Assembly (NCBI GenBank): GCA_002238445.1
Contig: MPML01000001.1
Location: forward strand, 62,001-126,000
Length of the DNA stretch: 64,000 nucleotides
Reading direction: 5' to 3'
Source: Caldilineaceae bacterium bin5
GTDB lineage: Bacteria; Chloroflexota; Anaerolineae; Caldilineales; Caldilineaceae
Shown one piece after another: positions 46,049 to 54,141 of the stretch; within the stretch, counting starts at the first letter, position 1; every line of letters begins with the position of its first letter. The position numbers were made by a program, and so were the translations under genes. The notes under the pieces are model-generated. The model did not search any database, was not told the origin of the DNA, and saw nothing but the letters and a program-made list of their open reading frames with translations.

Positions 46049-47400
46049 ATACACTATTTCTGCAGGGCCTCGTTTTTTCTGGCGTGACAATTGGGATTTT
46101 GGCATTTCTGGCATGGTGGCTCTATCTCTCGCCAATGAAGCATTCGGCGCTTAGAGGCCGAGCGGCCTCCGCGCAAGGAAGGAGTGCCATCGCCATTTCT
46201 GCCCGCTTTTCGAGTTCGCTGGCCATTCTGGTATGCATTGGCGCGGTTCTGATCAGCTTCGGGGCGTACTGGGACCTCAGTGAGCACATCGTAACGGGCA
46301 TCGTGCCGGGCGGAGAGGACTTTTTGTGGCCGCCGCACTTGATGGTATACGCCGGTTTTTTGCTTACATTTGTGGTGGCAGTGGGGGGACTGCTGTCGCT
46401 TGCCATTCCGAACTTCAGAGCGGGTGTCCATGATCCTCGCAGCTGGGTCAGGGGCAACCCTTACGTTGGCGGACTCGTGCTCGTGGCGGGATACGGTCTT
46501 CTCTCCATTCCGGGAGACGCCATCTGGCACGAACTTTACGGGATTGATCTGACCGCCTGGAGTCCACCCCACGTCTTCTTAGCCGTGTCAGCTGCATGTC
46601 TCCTCATTTTCGCGGCGAGTCTTCTGGGTGAAGGCGGGAATGAAGTCACTCTAGACAAAATGGGGGGTAGGAAAGACGGTCAGAAAGATGCCAGCATTGC
46701 GCGGCTTGGAGAAAGAAAGGGCTTAAGGAACTGGCGTTTGAACGGAGGGTCTGTTTCTACCCTGGACTGGCGCAGTCTGGTCAGACTGCTGATCCTCGCC
46801 TTGGCACTGAGCGAATTTCTCATTGTCGGTGCGGTGGAATGGGAAATCGGTATTGTTGACGGCCTTGTGGCTCAGCGCCCAGTCTGGCTCTACCCAACAA
46901 TAATAGGCTTTGCGGCATTCTTCCTGTCGGTCGTTGCGCAGCGGCTTGTCCCCGGCCCTTGGACTGCGACAACCTTTGCACTCTTCTACTTCGGGATTCG
47001 ATTCGCGTCGTCTACATTTGCCGACGTCTTGAGTGGTGCGCCGCCGCGGCTAACATTGGTTTTCGTGCTTGGGGCGGTTCTGCTGGACCTGACTTATCAG
47101 TGGATGACGCGGTATGGCTTCAGGCCAAGAGACTGGCAGTTCAGACTGGCCGCGGCGGGCGGCTTTATGGTTGGCTTCTCGATCGTCGCGCAACCCACGA
47201 TCGCGTTCTATCTGCTTCCGTTCTTGCCGCCGTTTACGATCCCGGACCACCTGATTACCGCCCTATTCATTTTCGTGCTAAACGCAGCTTTTTACCCTGT
47301 CGCGTTGGGCTTGGGGAACTGGTTGCGGAACTCTGGAAACGAGAATGAAAGTGCTCTGCAAGAGGAGTTGGATGCCGGAACGGTTCCCGTAAAGGGCTGA
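46045..47400 (+). CDS. Unrecognised polytopic membrane protein inside the molybdenum hydroxylase operon
   Basis: A 451-residue integral membrane protein with about 11 hydrophobic helices. I do not recognise the family. Two related segments repeat: WDLSEHIVTG...FLWPPHLMVYAGF (about 72-110) and DAIWHELYG...AWSPPHVFLAVSA (about 155-187), each with a Trp/His pair and a W-x-PPH motif at a helix start. A charged loop with many Gly/Lys residues lies at about 198-235. GTG 46045 overlaps the previous stop and has AGGAG 8 bases upstream. Being coupled to the Fe-S subunit, it could be a substrate permease or a membrane electron acceptor using the paired histidines as metal or heme ligands; both are inference. 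Confidence 0.7.
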   Translation: MNTLFLQGLVFSGVTIGILAFLAWWLYLSPMKHSALRGRAASAQGRSAIAISARFSSSLAILVCIGAVLISFGAYWDLSEHIVTGIVPGGEDFLWPPHLMVYAGFLLTFVVAVGGLLSLAIPNFRAGVHDPRSWVRGNPYVGGLVLVAGYGLLSIPGDAIWHELYGIDLTAWSPPHVFLAVSAACLLIFAASLLGEGGNEVTLDKMGGRKDGQKDASIARLGERKGLRNWRLNGGSVSTLDWRSLVRLLILALALSEFLIVGAVEWEIGIVDGLVAQRPVWLYPTIIGFAAFFLSVVAQRLVPGPWTATTFALFYFGIRFASSTFADVLSGAPPRLTLVFVLGAVLLDLTYQWMTRYGFRPRDWQFRLAAAGGFMVGFSIVAQPTIAFYLLPFLPPFTIPDHLITALFIFVLNAAFYPVALGLGNWLRNSGNENESALQEELDAGTVPVKG

Positions 47401-47550
47401 GGCGGCGGTTGAGCAGGCATCGCCGCGCGCATCAGGGAAGACGCGAAGGCAGGTTGTGCTGTTTATGAAAGCGAAGGTTGACTGGCAAGATTGTCATCCT
47501 TCCATCGCCTTGTATACAGGCCACCTCATTTTCACCGATTCTCAAAACTT

Positions 47551-49902
47551 ATGTCCACTCGACAATTTGGTCAACCGATCAAGCGCAATGAAGATCCGCG
47601 CTTGCTTACCGGCCGTGCGCTATTTACTGATGATGTGCAGTTGGCCGGTATGCTGCACGTGGCGTTCCTTCGCAGTGATCTGGCCCACGCGCGCATCCGG
47701 TCAATTGATGTGGACGGCGCCCGTCAGAGCCCTGGCGTGGCCGCGGTCTACACCGCCGATGATCTGGGAGATTACTGGCAGCCTGGTCCCCTATTGGTGC
47801 CGCCACTTCCGGTAGAACAGATCGAGTTTTACCAGCGTACGCAAGTTCCCCTTGCCAAAGAAAAAGTCTGCCACGCGGGCGAAGCGGTAGCGATGGTCGT
47901 CGCGGAGAGCCGCTATCTGGCTGAGGATGCGCTCGACGGGATCTTTGTTGATTATGAGCCTTTGGACGCGGTCGTGGATCTGGGGTCGGCACTGGCCGAG
48001 GATGCACCCCTGGTTCACGATGATCTGGGGCATAATATCAACGCGCGGGTGACCCAGGCCAAAGGAAACTGGGTGCAGGCGGAGGCCGATGCCGACCTGA
48101 TCATCAGGCGCCGTTTCAGTTACGACCGAGGCACGGCGGCGGCAATGGAAAACCGAGGAATCGTCGCCAACTGGGAGGAAAAGAGTCAGCATTTGACTAT
48201 TTGGGACACGACTCAGGCGCCCATCGCCATTCGCAATGGGCTGGCGGCAATGCTGGGGCTGTCTGAGCACCAGGTGCGGGTAATCGCCCCGTTCATCGGC
48301 GGTGGCTTCGGTCCCAAGATCATGATGTTTTACCCGGAGGAGGTCCTGCTGGCCTGGGCGACGATGCAGTTGGGCCGCCCGCTGAAGTGGATCGAGGACC
48401 GGGAAGAGAATTTCTATGCCACGACGCAGGAACGGGGCCAGGTGCACGATGCCAGAATTGCTCTCAAGGAGGACGGCACGGTACTGGGCGTGAAGGATGT
48501 ATTTCTGCATGACGCCGGCGCCTACGCGCCCTATGGCCTAACCGTTCCCGTCAGCAGCCAGTGTACCCTTCTGGGCCCCTATGTCGTGCCGAACTATCAT
48601 TCCGAGTTCACCAGCGTTTTTACCAACAAGCCGATCGTAACGCCTTACCGGGGCGCCGGTCGTCAACATGGCGTTTTTGTGATGGAGCGGCTGTTGGACA
48701 TTGCCGCCAAAGAGCTGGCGATTGACCCGATCGAGATTCGTCGCAAGAACTACATCCAGCCCGAGCAGTTTCCCTACGCAAACGACATCGTATTTCAGGA
48801 TTTTACGCAGCTGATCTACGACAGCGGCAACTATGAACCGGCCCTGGACCGTGCCCTGGACCTGGTCGGGTACGAGGCGTTCGTACGGGAGGAACAGCCG
48901 AAGCGGAGAGCCGCGGGGGAGCGGGTCGGCATTGGCGTCGTCAGCTACGTTGAGGGCACGGGAATCGGGCCGTACGAGGGCGCGAGGGTGACGGTCGAAT
49001 CGAGCGGCAAAATAAGCGTAGCAACGGGCATTGGGACGCAGGGCCAGGGCCATTACACCAGCTTTGCCCAGGTTATTGCCGACCAGATCGGCGTGAAAGT
49101 CTCTGACATACACATCGTGACCGGCGACACGGACCTCTTTTACTGGGGGGCGGGCACGTTTGCCAGCCGCGGTGCGGTGGTGGCCGGCAACGCAATGCAC
49201 GCGGCCGCCTCCAAGGTTCGAGAGAAGATATTGAAGGTGGCGGGAGAAAAACTGGAGGCCGCAGAAGAGGACCTGGAGTTGATTGAAGGGCGGGTCCAGG
49301 TCAAGGGTGTGCCGCAGACCTCGATCTCACTCGGTCAACTGGCAGTTGGGGCAAACCCCATGCGCGGCGGAGTCAAGCCCGGGACGGAACCGGGGCTGGA
49401 GGCCACAGAGTATTTTGGACCGGAACGGGGCGCGACTGCTTCCGGCGTCCACGCAGTGATCCTGAGAGTGGACCCAGATACATTCAATCTTGAGATCGAG
49501 AAATATGTAGTCGTGCATGATTGCGGCAAGGTGATCAATCCTCTGATTCTGGACGGCCAGATCCAGGGCGGTGTGGCGCAGGGGATCGGCAATGCTTTCT
49601 ATGAGCAGTTGCATTTTGACGAAAACGGCGCGCTGCTCAACGCGTCTTTGATGGACTACCTACTTCCCACGGCACTTGATGTACCGAACATTGTGAGCGA
49701 TCACGTAGTGACGCCTTCGCCGTTGAATCCTCTGGGGGTGAAGGGGGCAGGCGAGGCCGGCGCGATTCCGGTAGGCGCGCTCTTTGCCCAGGCGATCGAC
49801 AGTGCCTTCGGCGACATCGGACTGGAAGTGCGCGAAATTCCGCTCAGCCCCAACCGGCTCTTCGAGCTGGTGACGGAGGCTTCAGCAAGAGAAATGGTAT
49901 GA
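47551..49902 (+). CDS. Molybdenum hydroxylase large subunit (XdhA/CoxL form II-like)
   Basis: A 783-residue molybdopterin-cytosine-dinucleotide-type subunit. Motifs: GGGFGPK near residue 250, YRGAGR at 366-371 and catalytic Glu E735 in KGAGEAGAIP. The form I CO dehydrogenase loop AYxCSFR is absent, and YRGAGR marks the form II/heterocycle hydroxylase group. ATG 47551 matches the family N-terminus (FGQPIKRNEDPRLLTGRALF); the Shine-Dalgarno is weak. It oxidises an N-heterocycle or aldehyde with water as oxygen source. Its order FAD-FeS-(membrane protein)-Mo differs from the compact coxMSL order. The last four bases overlap the nucleotidyltransferase gene (ATGA). Confidence 0.93.
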   Translation: MSTRQFGQPIKRNEDPRLLTGRALFTDDVQLAGMLHVAFLRSDLAHARIRSIDVDGARQSPGVAAVYTADDLGDYWQPGPLLVPPLPVEQIEFYQRTQVPLAKEKVCHAGEAVAMVVAESRYLAEDALDGIFVDYEPLDAVVDLGSALAEDAPLVHDDLGHNINARVTQAKGNWVQAEADADLIIRRRFSYDRGTAAAMENRGIVANWEEKSQHLTIWDTTQAPIAIRNGLAAMLGLSEHQVRVIAPFIGGGFGPKIMMFYPEEVLLAWATMQLGRPLKWIEDREENFYATTQERGQVHDARIALKEDGTVLGVKDVFLHDAGAYAPYGLTVPVSSQCTLLGPYVVPNYHSEFTSVFTNKPIVTPYRGAGRQHGVFVMERLLDIAAKELAIDPIEIRRKNYIQPEQFPYANDIVFQDFTQLIYDSGNYEPALDRALDLVGYEAFVREEQPKRRAAGERVGIGVVSYVEGTGIGPYEGARVTVESSGKISVATGIGTQGQGHYTSFAQVIADQIGVKVSDIHIVTGDTDLFYWGAGTFASRGAVVAGNAMHAAASKVREKILKVAGEKLEAAEEDLELIEGRVQVKGVPQTSISLGQLAVGANPMRGGVKPGTEPGLEATEYFGPERGATASGVHAVILRVDPDTFNLEIEKYVVVHDCGKVINPLILDGQIQGGVAQGIGNAFYEQLHFDENGALLNASLMDYLLPTALDVPNIVSDHVVTPSPLNPLGVKGAGEAGAIPVGALFAQAIDSAFGDIGLEVREIPLSPNRLFELVTEASAREMV

Positions 49903-50738
49903 CGACGGCGCAGGACTGTTTCATTGACGCGCTCGCCGCCAAAGTCGAAGCCGATTCCCGTGTTCGCGCTGCGTGGCTGGGCGGCAGTTTCGGAAAAGAG
50001 ATGGCTGACCGGTGGAGCGACGTGGATGCCCATCTGCTGATCGATGATAACGCGCTTGACGAGTTTCGCGGGGAGGTCGATAGTTGGCTGGGTCAGATCC
50101 GTCCGCTGGTCTTCATACGCCTGATGTTCGACGGCCGGATGGTCAATGCCATGACCGACGAAGCCATGCGTTTGGATGTTTGGCTGCACAGTGGTGCGTA
50201 CGCCGAAGTGACTGAGGGCGAGACGCGTGTTCTCTACAGAGAGGAAAATTCACTGGTGTGGCAGCCGAATCCTGGGTGTGCTCTCAATCGGGAAGGGGCC
50301 GAGGAGCTATTGCGCAGAGAGATTCCAGAATTCTGGCGTTGTGTTGCTATGCTGCCCGTTGTCGTGGGCCGCAACGAAAAACTGGTCGCCGCGGCGGGCA
50401 ACTCGATTATCCTTCTGACTCTCACCAACGTACTCTGCGCGGCAAGCGGGCTGCGGAAGGACCGGGGCGTTAAGGCTCTGAACAGTTTTCTTCTACCCGA
50501 CCACCGTATGCGTGTGGAAGAGGCCGTGAAACTGACCAATCTGCCGCTTGAAGAGGCGGCGCGCTTTCCGTTGCGTCTGGCCAGAATTATGCGCGATTGC
50601 GGCCCGGCTATCTGCGAGCAGTGGGATGTAGGCTACCCGCGCGCGATGGAAGAGAGCGTCCTCCACTACGTGACTCAGGAATTGCGTTCGCTGGGGTTTG
50701 CCTACATGCTCGAGGAACTTGACCAGAGGTTCGGTTGA
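49899..50738 (+). CDS. Nucleotidyltransferase-domain protein (aminoglycoside adenylyltransferase-like fold)
   Basis: A 279-residue protein. The N-terminal Pol-beta-like signature is LGGSFGKEMADRWSDVDAHL, the GS...D-x-D motif. The remainder is helical and resembles the C-terminal part of ANT-type enzymes. The ATG overlaps the stop of the Mo subunit by four bases, so it is in the same operon. Drug resistance is an unlikely role in this setting. It may nucleotidylate a metabolite or protein, or be linked to cofactor maturation by analogy with MobA/MocA, which belong to a different fold; that link is speculative. Confidence 0.75.
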   Translation: MTTAQDCFIDALAAKVEADSRVRAAWLGGSFGKEMADRWSDVDAHLLIDDNALDEFRGEVDSWLGQIRPLVFIRLMFDGRMVNAMTDEAMRLDVWLHSGAYAEVTEGETRVLYREENSLVWQPNPGCALNREGAEELLRREIPEFWRCVAMLPVVVGRNEKLVAAAGNSIILLTLTNVLCAASGLRKDRGVKALNSFLLPDHRMRVEEAVKLTNLPLEEAARFPLRLARIMRDCGPAICEQWDVGYPRAMEESVLHYVTQELRSLGFAYMLEELDQRFG

Positions 50739-50848
50739 GGAAAGTCTACGCGACCAGTGCCTGCAGACCCCGACAAGGCCCAAACCGGATCTAAACACTT
50801 CAGACTTTTGCAAATCACTTTCTTGCCAGAGTGACAGGAGGACCGCCA

Positions 50849-51721
50849 ATGTCCCGCATCGTCCGCGGTGCGCTGCTTCAGGCTTCGTGGAGCGGCGACC
50901 AGGAGTCTATGATCCAAAAGCACGAGATATACGCCCGCCAGGCCGCAGAACAGGGCGTGCAGATTTTCTGCTTCCAGGAGCTCTTTCACGGTCCATATTT
51001 CTGCCAGGTGCAGGACCCGCAGTGGTACGGTCTGGCCGAACCCATTCCTGGCGGCCCGATCACAGAGCGGATGCAGAACCTGGCTGCTGAAACGAAAATG
51101 GTATTGATCGTCCCTCTATATGAAGAGGACCAGCCAGGCCTCTACTACAATACCGCGGCCGTTATCGATGCCGACGGCAGCTACCTGGGCAAATACCGCA
51201 AGACGCACTTGCCTCATTTGCCAGGCTTTTGGGAGAAGTTCTACTTCCGCCCGGGGAATCTCGGCTACCCTGTCTTTGACACGGCTGTGGGCAAGGTTGG
51301 CGTATACATCTGCTACGACCGTCATTTCCCGGAAGGCGCGCGCATGTTAGGACTGAATGGCGCGGAAATTGTATTCATTCCGTCCGCCACGTCGCGCGGT
51401 CTTTCGCAGCACCTGTGGCGCATCGAGCAGACCAGTCACGCCATCGCCAATGGCTACTTCGTCGGCACCATCAACCGTGTCGGCGTTGAAGCAGAGCTGG
51501 GAGAAAACGACTTTTACGGCCAGAGCTACTTCTGCACGCCGCGGGGCGAGTTCGTGACGACGCTGGGCGAACGCGAAGATCTTCCGGGCCAGGCAGATCC
51601 CTACGCGGAGGAGTTGGTCATCCGCGACCTGGACTTGGATCTGATTAAGGAGGTGCGGGACACATGGCAATTCCTGCGCGACCGGCGGCCGGACATGTAC
51701 GACAAGATCGTAGCAGCATGA
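50849..51721 (+). CDS. Carbon-nitrogen hydrolase, beta-ureidopropionase/N-carbamoyl amidohydrolase-like
   Basis: A 290-residue nitrilase-superfamily enzyme with the full catalytic triad: E44 (FCFQELFHG), K118 (KYRKTHLP) and C155 (VYICYDRHFPEG). It matches N-carbamoyl-beta-alanine or N-carbamoyl-putrescine amidohydrolases (GFWEKFYFRPG, SATSRGLSQHLW). AGGAGG 7 bases before ATG 50849 decides the start. It hydrolyses an N-carbamoyl amino acid or amine to the free amine, CO2 and NH3. It is followed by a hydantoinase, which would supply the N-carbamoyl substrate. Confidence 0.92.
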   Translation: MSRIVRGALLQASWSGDQESMIQKHEIYARQAAEQGVQIFCFQELFHGPYFCQVQDPQWYGLAEPIPGGPITERMQNLAAETKMVLIVPLYEEDQPGLYYNTAAVIDADGSYLGKYRKTHLPHLPGFWEKFYFRPGNLGYPVFDTAVGKVGVYICYDRHFPEGARMLGLNGAEIVFIPSATSRGLSQHLWRIEQTSHAIANGYFVGTINRVGVEAELGENDFYGQSYFCTPRGEFVTTLGEREDLPGQADPYAEELVIRDLDLDLIKEVRDTWQFLRDRRPDMYDKIVAA

Positions 51722-51799
51722 TTGCCACGGAGAGAGCGTGGCTCGCATTTGACCAATGATGAACCCAGCTTGGGCTGGTTGGTCGCCGAGGAGCTTGAT

Positions 51800-53206
51800 A
51801 TGCCAACAGTGATTAAGAATGGAACTATCGTCACAGCCGCTGACAGCGTGCAGGCCGACCTACTGATCGAGGACGAAAAAATAGCGCTGATCGGGCTAGA
51901 GTTGCCCACTGAGGGCGCAGAGGTGATCGACGCCACAGGAAAGCTCCTCCTGCCCGGCGGCATCGACGTGCATACACATCTGGAGCTGCCATTCGGCGGC
52001 ACTGTCTCGTCGGACGACTTTTTCACAGGCCAGCGCGCTGCGGCCTTTGGCGCAACCACTACCCACATTGACTTTGTCATCCAGCCGGTGGGCGGCACGC
52101 TCAAGGAGGGGATAGAAACCTGGCACGCCAAGGCGGAAGGGAAAGCTGCGATAGATTACGGATTTCACGTTGCGATCACTGACCTGCGTGATGATGTGAT
52201 GGCGGAGATCCCATCTGTTGTCGATGAGGGCATTACCAGTCTCAAGCTGTTCATGGCGTATAAGGGGCTGTTCCAAGTCGACGACACGACTCTGTTTCGC
52301 GCGATGCAGGTTGCGGCTGAGCATGGTCTGCTGGTCATGGTCCACGCGGAGAATGGAGATGTGATCGCCGACTTGACAACGCGGCTTCTGAACGAAGGCA
52401 AGACGGCGCCGAAGTACCATGCTACGGCCCATCCCGCAATGGCTGAAGCCGAGGCGACTGGACGGGCGGTTGCCCTGGCTGGCATCAGCGGCGCTTCTCT
52501 ATATGTCGTCCACGTAACCTGCGAAGAGGCGGTCGAGCAACTTGCGCTGGGCCGGGCCAAGGGCTTCAACGTGATGGGTGAAACCTGTACGCAGTATCTG
52601 TTTGTCTTTGAGGAGGACCTTGCCAAGCCCGGTTACGAGGGCGCCAAATACGTCTGCTCGCCGCCGGTACGGCAGCCCAAGGATGCAGCCATTCTCTGGA
52701 AGGAGCTGGCGAACGGTGGGCTGCAGGCAATCTCCACCGATCACTGCCCATTCTGGTATGAAGGCGGTGTTGACGGTCGCATTGCCGGGAAGGAGTTGGG
52801 CCGGGAAGGTTTTCACCAGATCCCCAACGGCATGCCCGGCATCGAGGATCGAATGCCGGTGATGTGGCATGCTGGCGTGGGCGGCGGCCACTACAACGCC
52901 AACCGGTTTGTCGAGATTACAAGCACCAACCCGGCCAAAATCTTCGGACTATATCCCCGTAAAGGCACAATCGCGGTTGGCTCCGACGCTGACATCGTCA
53001 TTTGGGACGCAGAAAAGGAACACACGATCTCGGCGACGACGCACCACATGCGTACCGACTACAACGTCTACGAGGGCATGCGCGTGCGCGGCTGGGCCGA
53101 TAAGGTCCTTCTGCGCGGTCAGGTAATTGTCGACGGTGACAGCTGGTTGGGCGCCGCTGGCAGCGGGCGCTTCTTGCAGCGCAAGCCGTTCGCGGAGGTA
53201 TTGTGA
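51800..53206 (+). CDS. Dihydropyrimidinase/D-hydantoinase
   Basis: A 468-residue cyclic amidohydrolase. Binuclear-metal ligands are visible: H58 and H60 (DVHTHLE), carboxylated K149 (SLKLFMAYKG), H182 (VMVHAEN), H238 (VVHVTCEE) and D314 (STDHCPF). GAGGAG about 6 bases before ATG 51800 decides the start. It opens 5,6-dihydropyrimidines, hydantoins or imides to N-carbamoyl or half-amide products, which the preceding enzyme can hydrolyse. The stop overlaps the next permease start (GTGA), tying catabolism to transport. No dihydropyrimidine dehydrogenase gene is present, so the ring substrate may come in already reduced or arise from the Mo hydroxylase. Confidence 0.94.
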   Translation: MPTVIKNGTIVTAADSVQADLLIEDEKIALIGLELPTEGAEVIDATGKLLLPGGIDVHTHLELPFGGTVSSDDFFTGQRAAAFGATTTHIDFVIQPVGGTLKEGIETWHAKAEGKAAIDYGFHVAITDLRDDVMAEIPSVVDEGITSLKLFMAYKGLFQVDDTTLFRAMQVAAEHGLLVMVHAENGDVIADLTTRLLNEGKTAPKYHATAHPAMAEAEATGRAVALAGISGASLYVVHVTCEEAVEQLALGRAKGFNVMGETCTQYLFVFEEDLAKPGYEGAKYVCSPPVRQPKDAAILWKELANGGLQAISTDHCPFWYEGGVDGRIAGKELGREGFHQIPNGMPGIEDRMPVMWHAGVGGGHYNANRFVEITSTNPAKIFGLYPRKGTIAVGSDADIVIWDAEKEHTISATTHHMRTDYNVYEGMRVRGWADKVLLRGQVIVDGDSWLGAAGSGRFLQRKPFAEVL

Positions 53207-54120
53207 AGCCGGCCGGAGTTCCGAAACTTAACGCGATCGGCTATTTCATAGTCATCATTCTGCTGCTGGGGTTGTTCTGGGAGGCATATAAGCTGCTCGG
53301 CGCACCAGGCGGCGCTTTCCTGCGGGGGACAGTACCTGTAGTGACAGAAGCTGACAAGCCGATGGGCGTGCTGTGCGGGTCAGTCGGTCTGTGCGAGGTG
53401 AAGTTGCCGGTGCGCGCTGACGACCGTGCCATGCCTCACTTGTGGGACATCCTGGCGACGATTTTCCAGCCGCCACGGCGGGGCAGTGACACAATCCTGC
53501 TGACAATTTTATTGCGGGCCTCGCTCTTTACTCTGCAGGAGGCCGTGGCTGGGTTCCTGATGGGCGGGGTTCTCGGCTTTGCCCTTGGCGTTGCCTTCGC
53601 GCACTCGGGGCTGCTGGAGCGGGGAATGCTGCCATATGTAGTGGCATCGCAGACCGTTCCCCTGCTGGCAATTGCGCCGATGGTTGTCATATGGTTAGGC
53701 GGCAGTTGGTTCTCCGTGGCGGTTATCGCCGCTTATCTGACCTTTTTCCCAGTGACGATCAACACGCTACAGGGGTTGAGGTCACCGGAGCCCACCGCAG
53801 TCGAGCTGATGCACTCTTACGCGGCATCGTCCTGGGACATACTGTGGAAGCTGCGTGTTCCCGCTGCCCTGCCCTACATTTTCACCGCCCTCAAAGTTTC
53901 GGCGACGGCAAGCGTAGTAGGCGCCATCATTGGCGAATTGCCCAGCGGTATCGCCGACGGCCTGGGCCGGGTGATCCTCAACTTCAACCAGTACTACGCC
54001 ACTGGGCCGGAAAAATTGTGGGCCTCGATTCTGTTTGCATCACTCACCGGTATGGTCTTTTTCCTCGTCATCTCGTTGTTGGAACGTCTTGTCGTGCAGA
54101 GGCAAGTCTCAGAATCGTAA
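53203..54120 (+). CDS. NitT/TauT-type ABC transporter permease
   Basis: A 305-residue inner-membrane permease of the SsuC/TauC/ThiX family with six helices and an EAA-type loop (ELMHSYAASSWDILWKLRVPAALPYI). An insertion near residues 40-85 (VCGSVGLCEVKLPVRADD) between the first helix and the core is periplasmic and has two cysteines. GTG start overlapping the hydantoinase stop. With the second permease at 57009 and the ATPase at 56209 it should form an importer with two different membrane subunits. It is cut off from those genes by the opposing sulfatase gene. Confidence 0.9.
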   Translation: MKPAGVPKLNAIGYFIVIILLLGLFWEAYKLLGAPGGAFLRGTVPVVTEADKPMGVLCGSVGLCEVKLPVRADDRAMPHLWDILATIFQPPRRGSDTILLTILLRASLFTLQEAVAGFLMGGVLGFALGVAFAHSGLLERGMLPYVVASQTVPLLAIAPMVVIWLGGSWFSVAVIAAYLTFFPVTINTLQGLRSPEPTAVELMHSYAASSWDILWKLRVPAALPYIFTALKVSATASVVGAIIGELPSGIADGLGRVILNFNQYYATGPEKLWASILFASLTGMVFFLVISLLERLVVQRQVSES

Positions 54121-54141
54121 CGTCGAACCCACAAGTCAGCC

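Noticed and set aside
47551-49902. Aerobic CO dehydrogenase large subunit.
   Set aside because: The loop is YRGAGR, not the AYxCSFR loop of form I CO dehydrogenase; the neighbours also point to heterocycle metabolism.
49899-50738. Aminoglycoside resistance gene.
   Set aside because: Only the nucleotidyltransferase fold is shared; its operon position inside a catabolic cluster argues against drug resistance.
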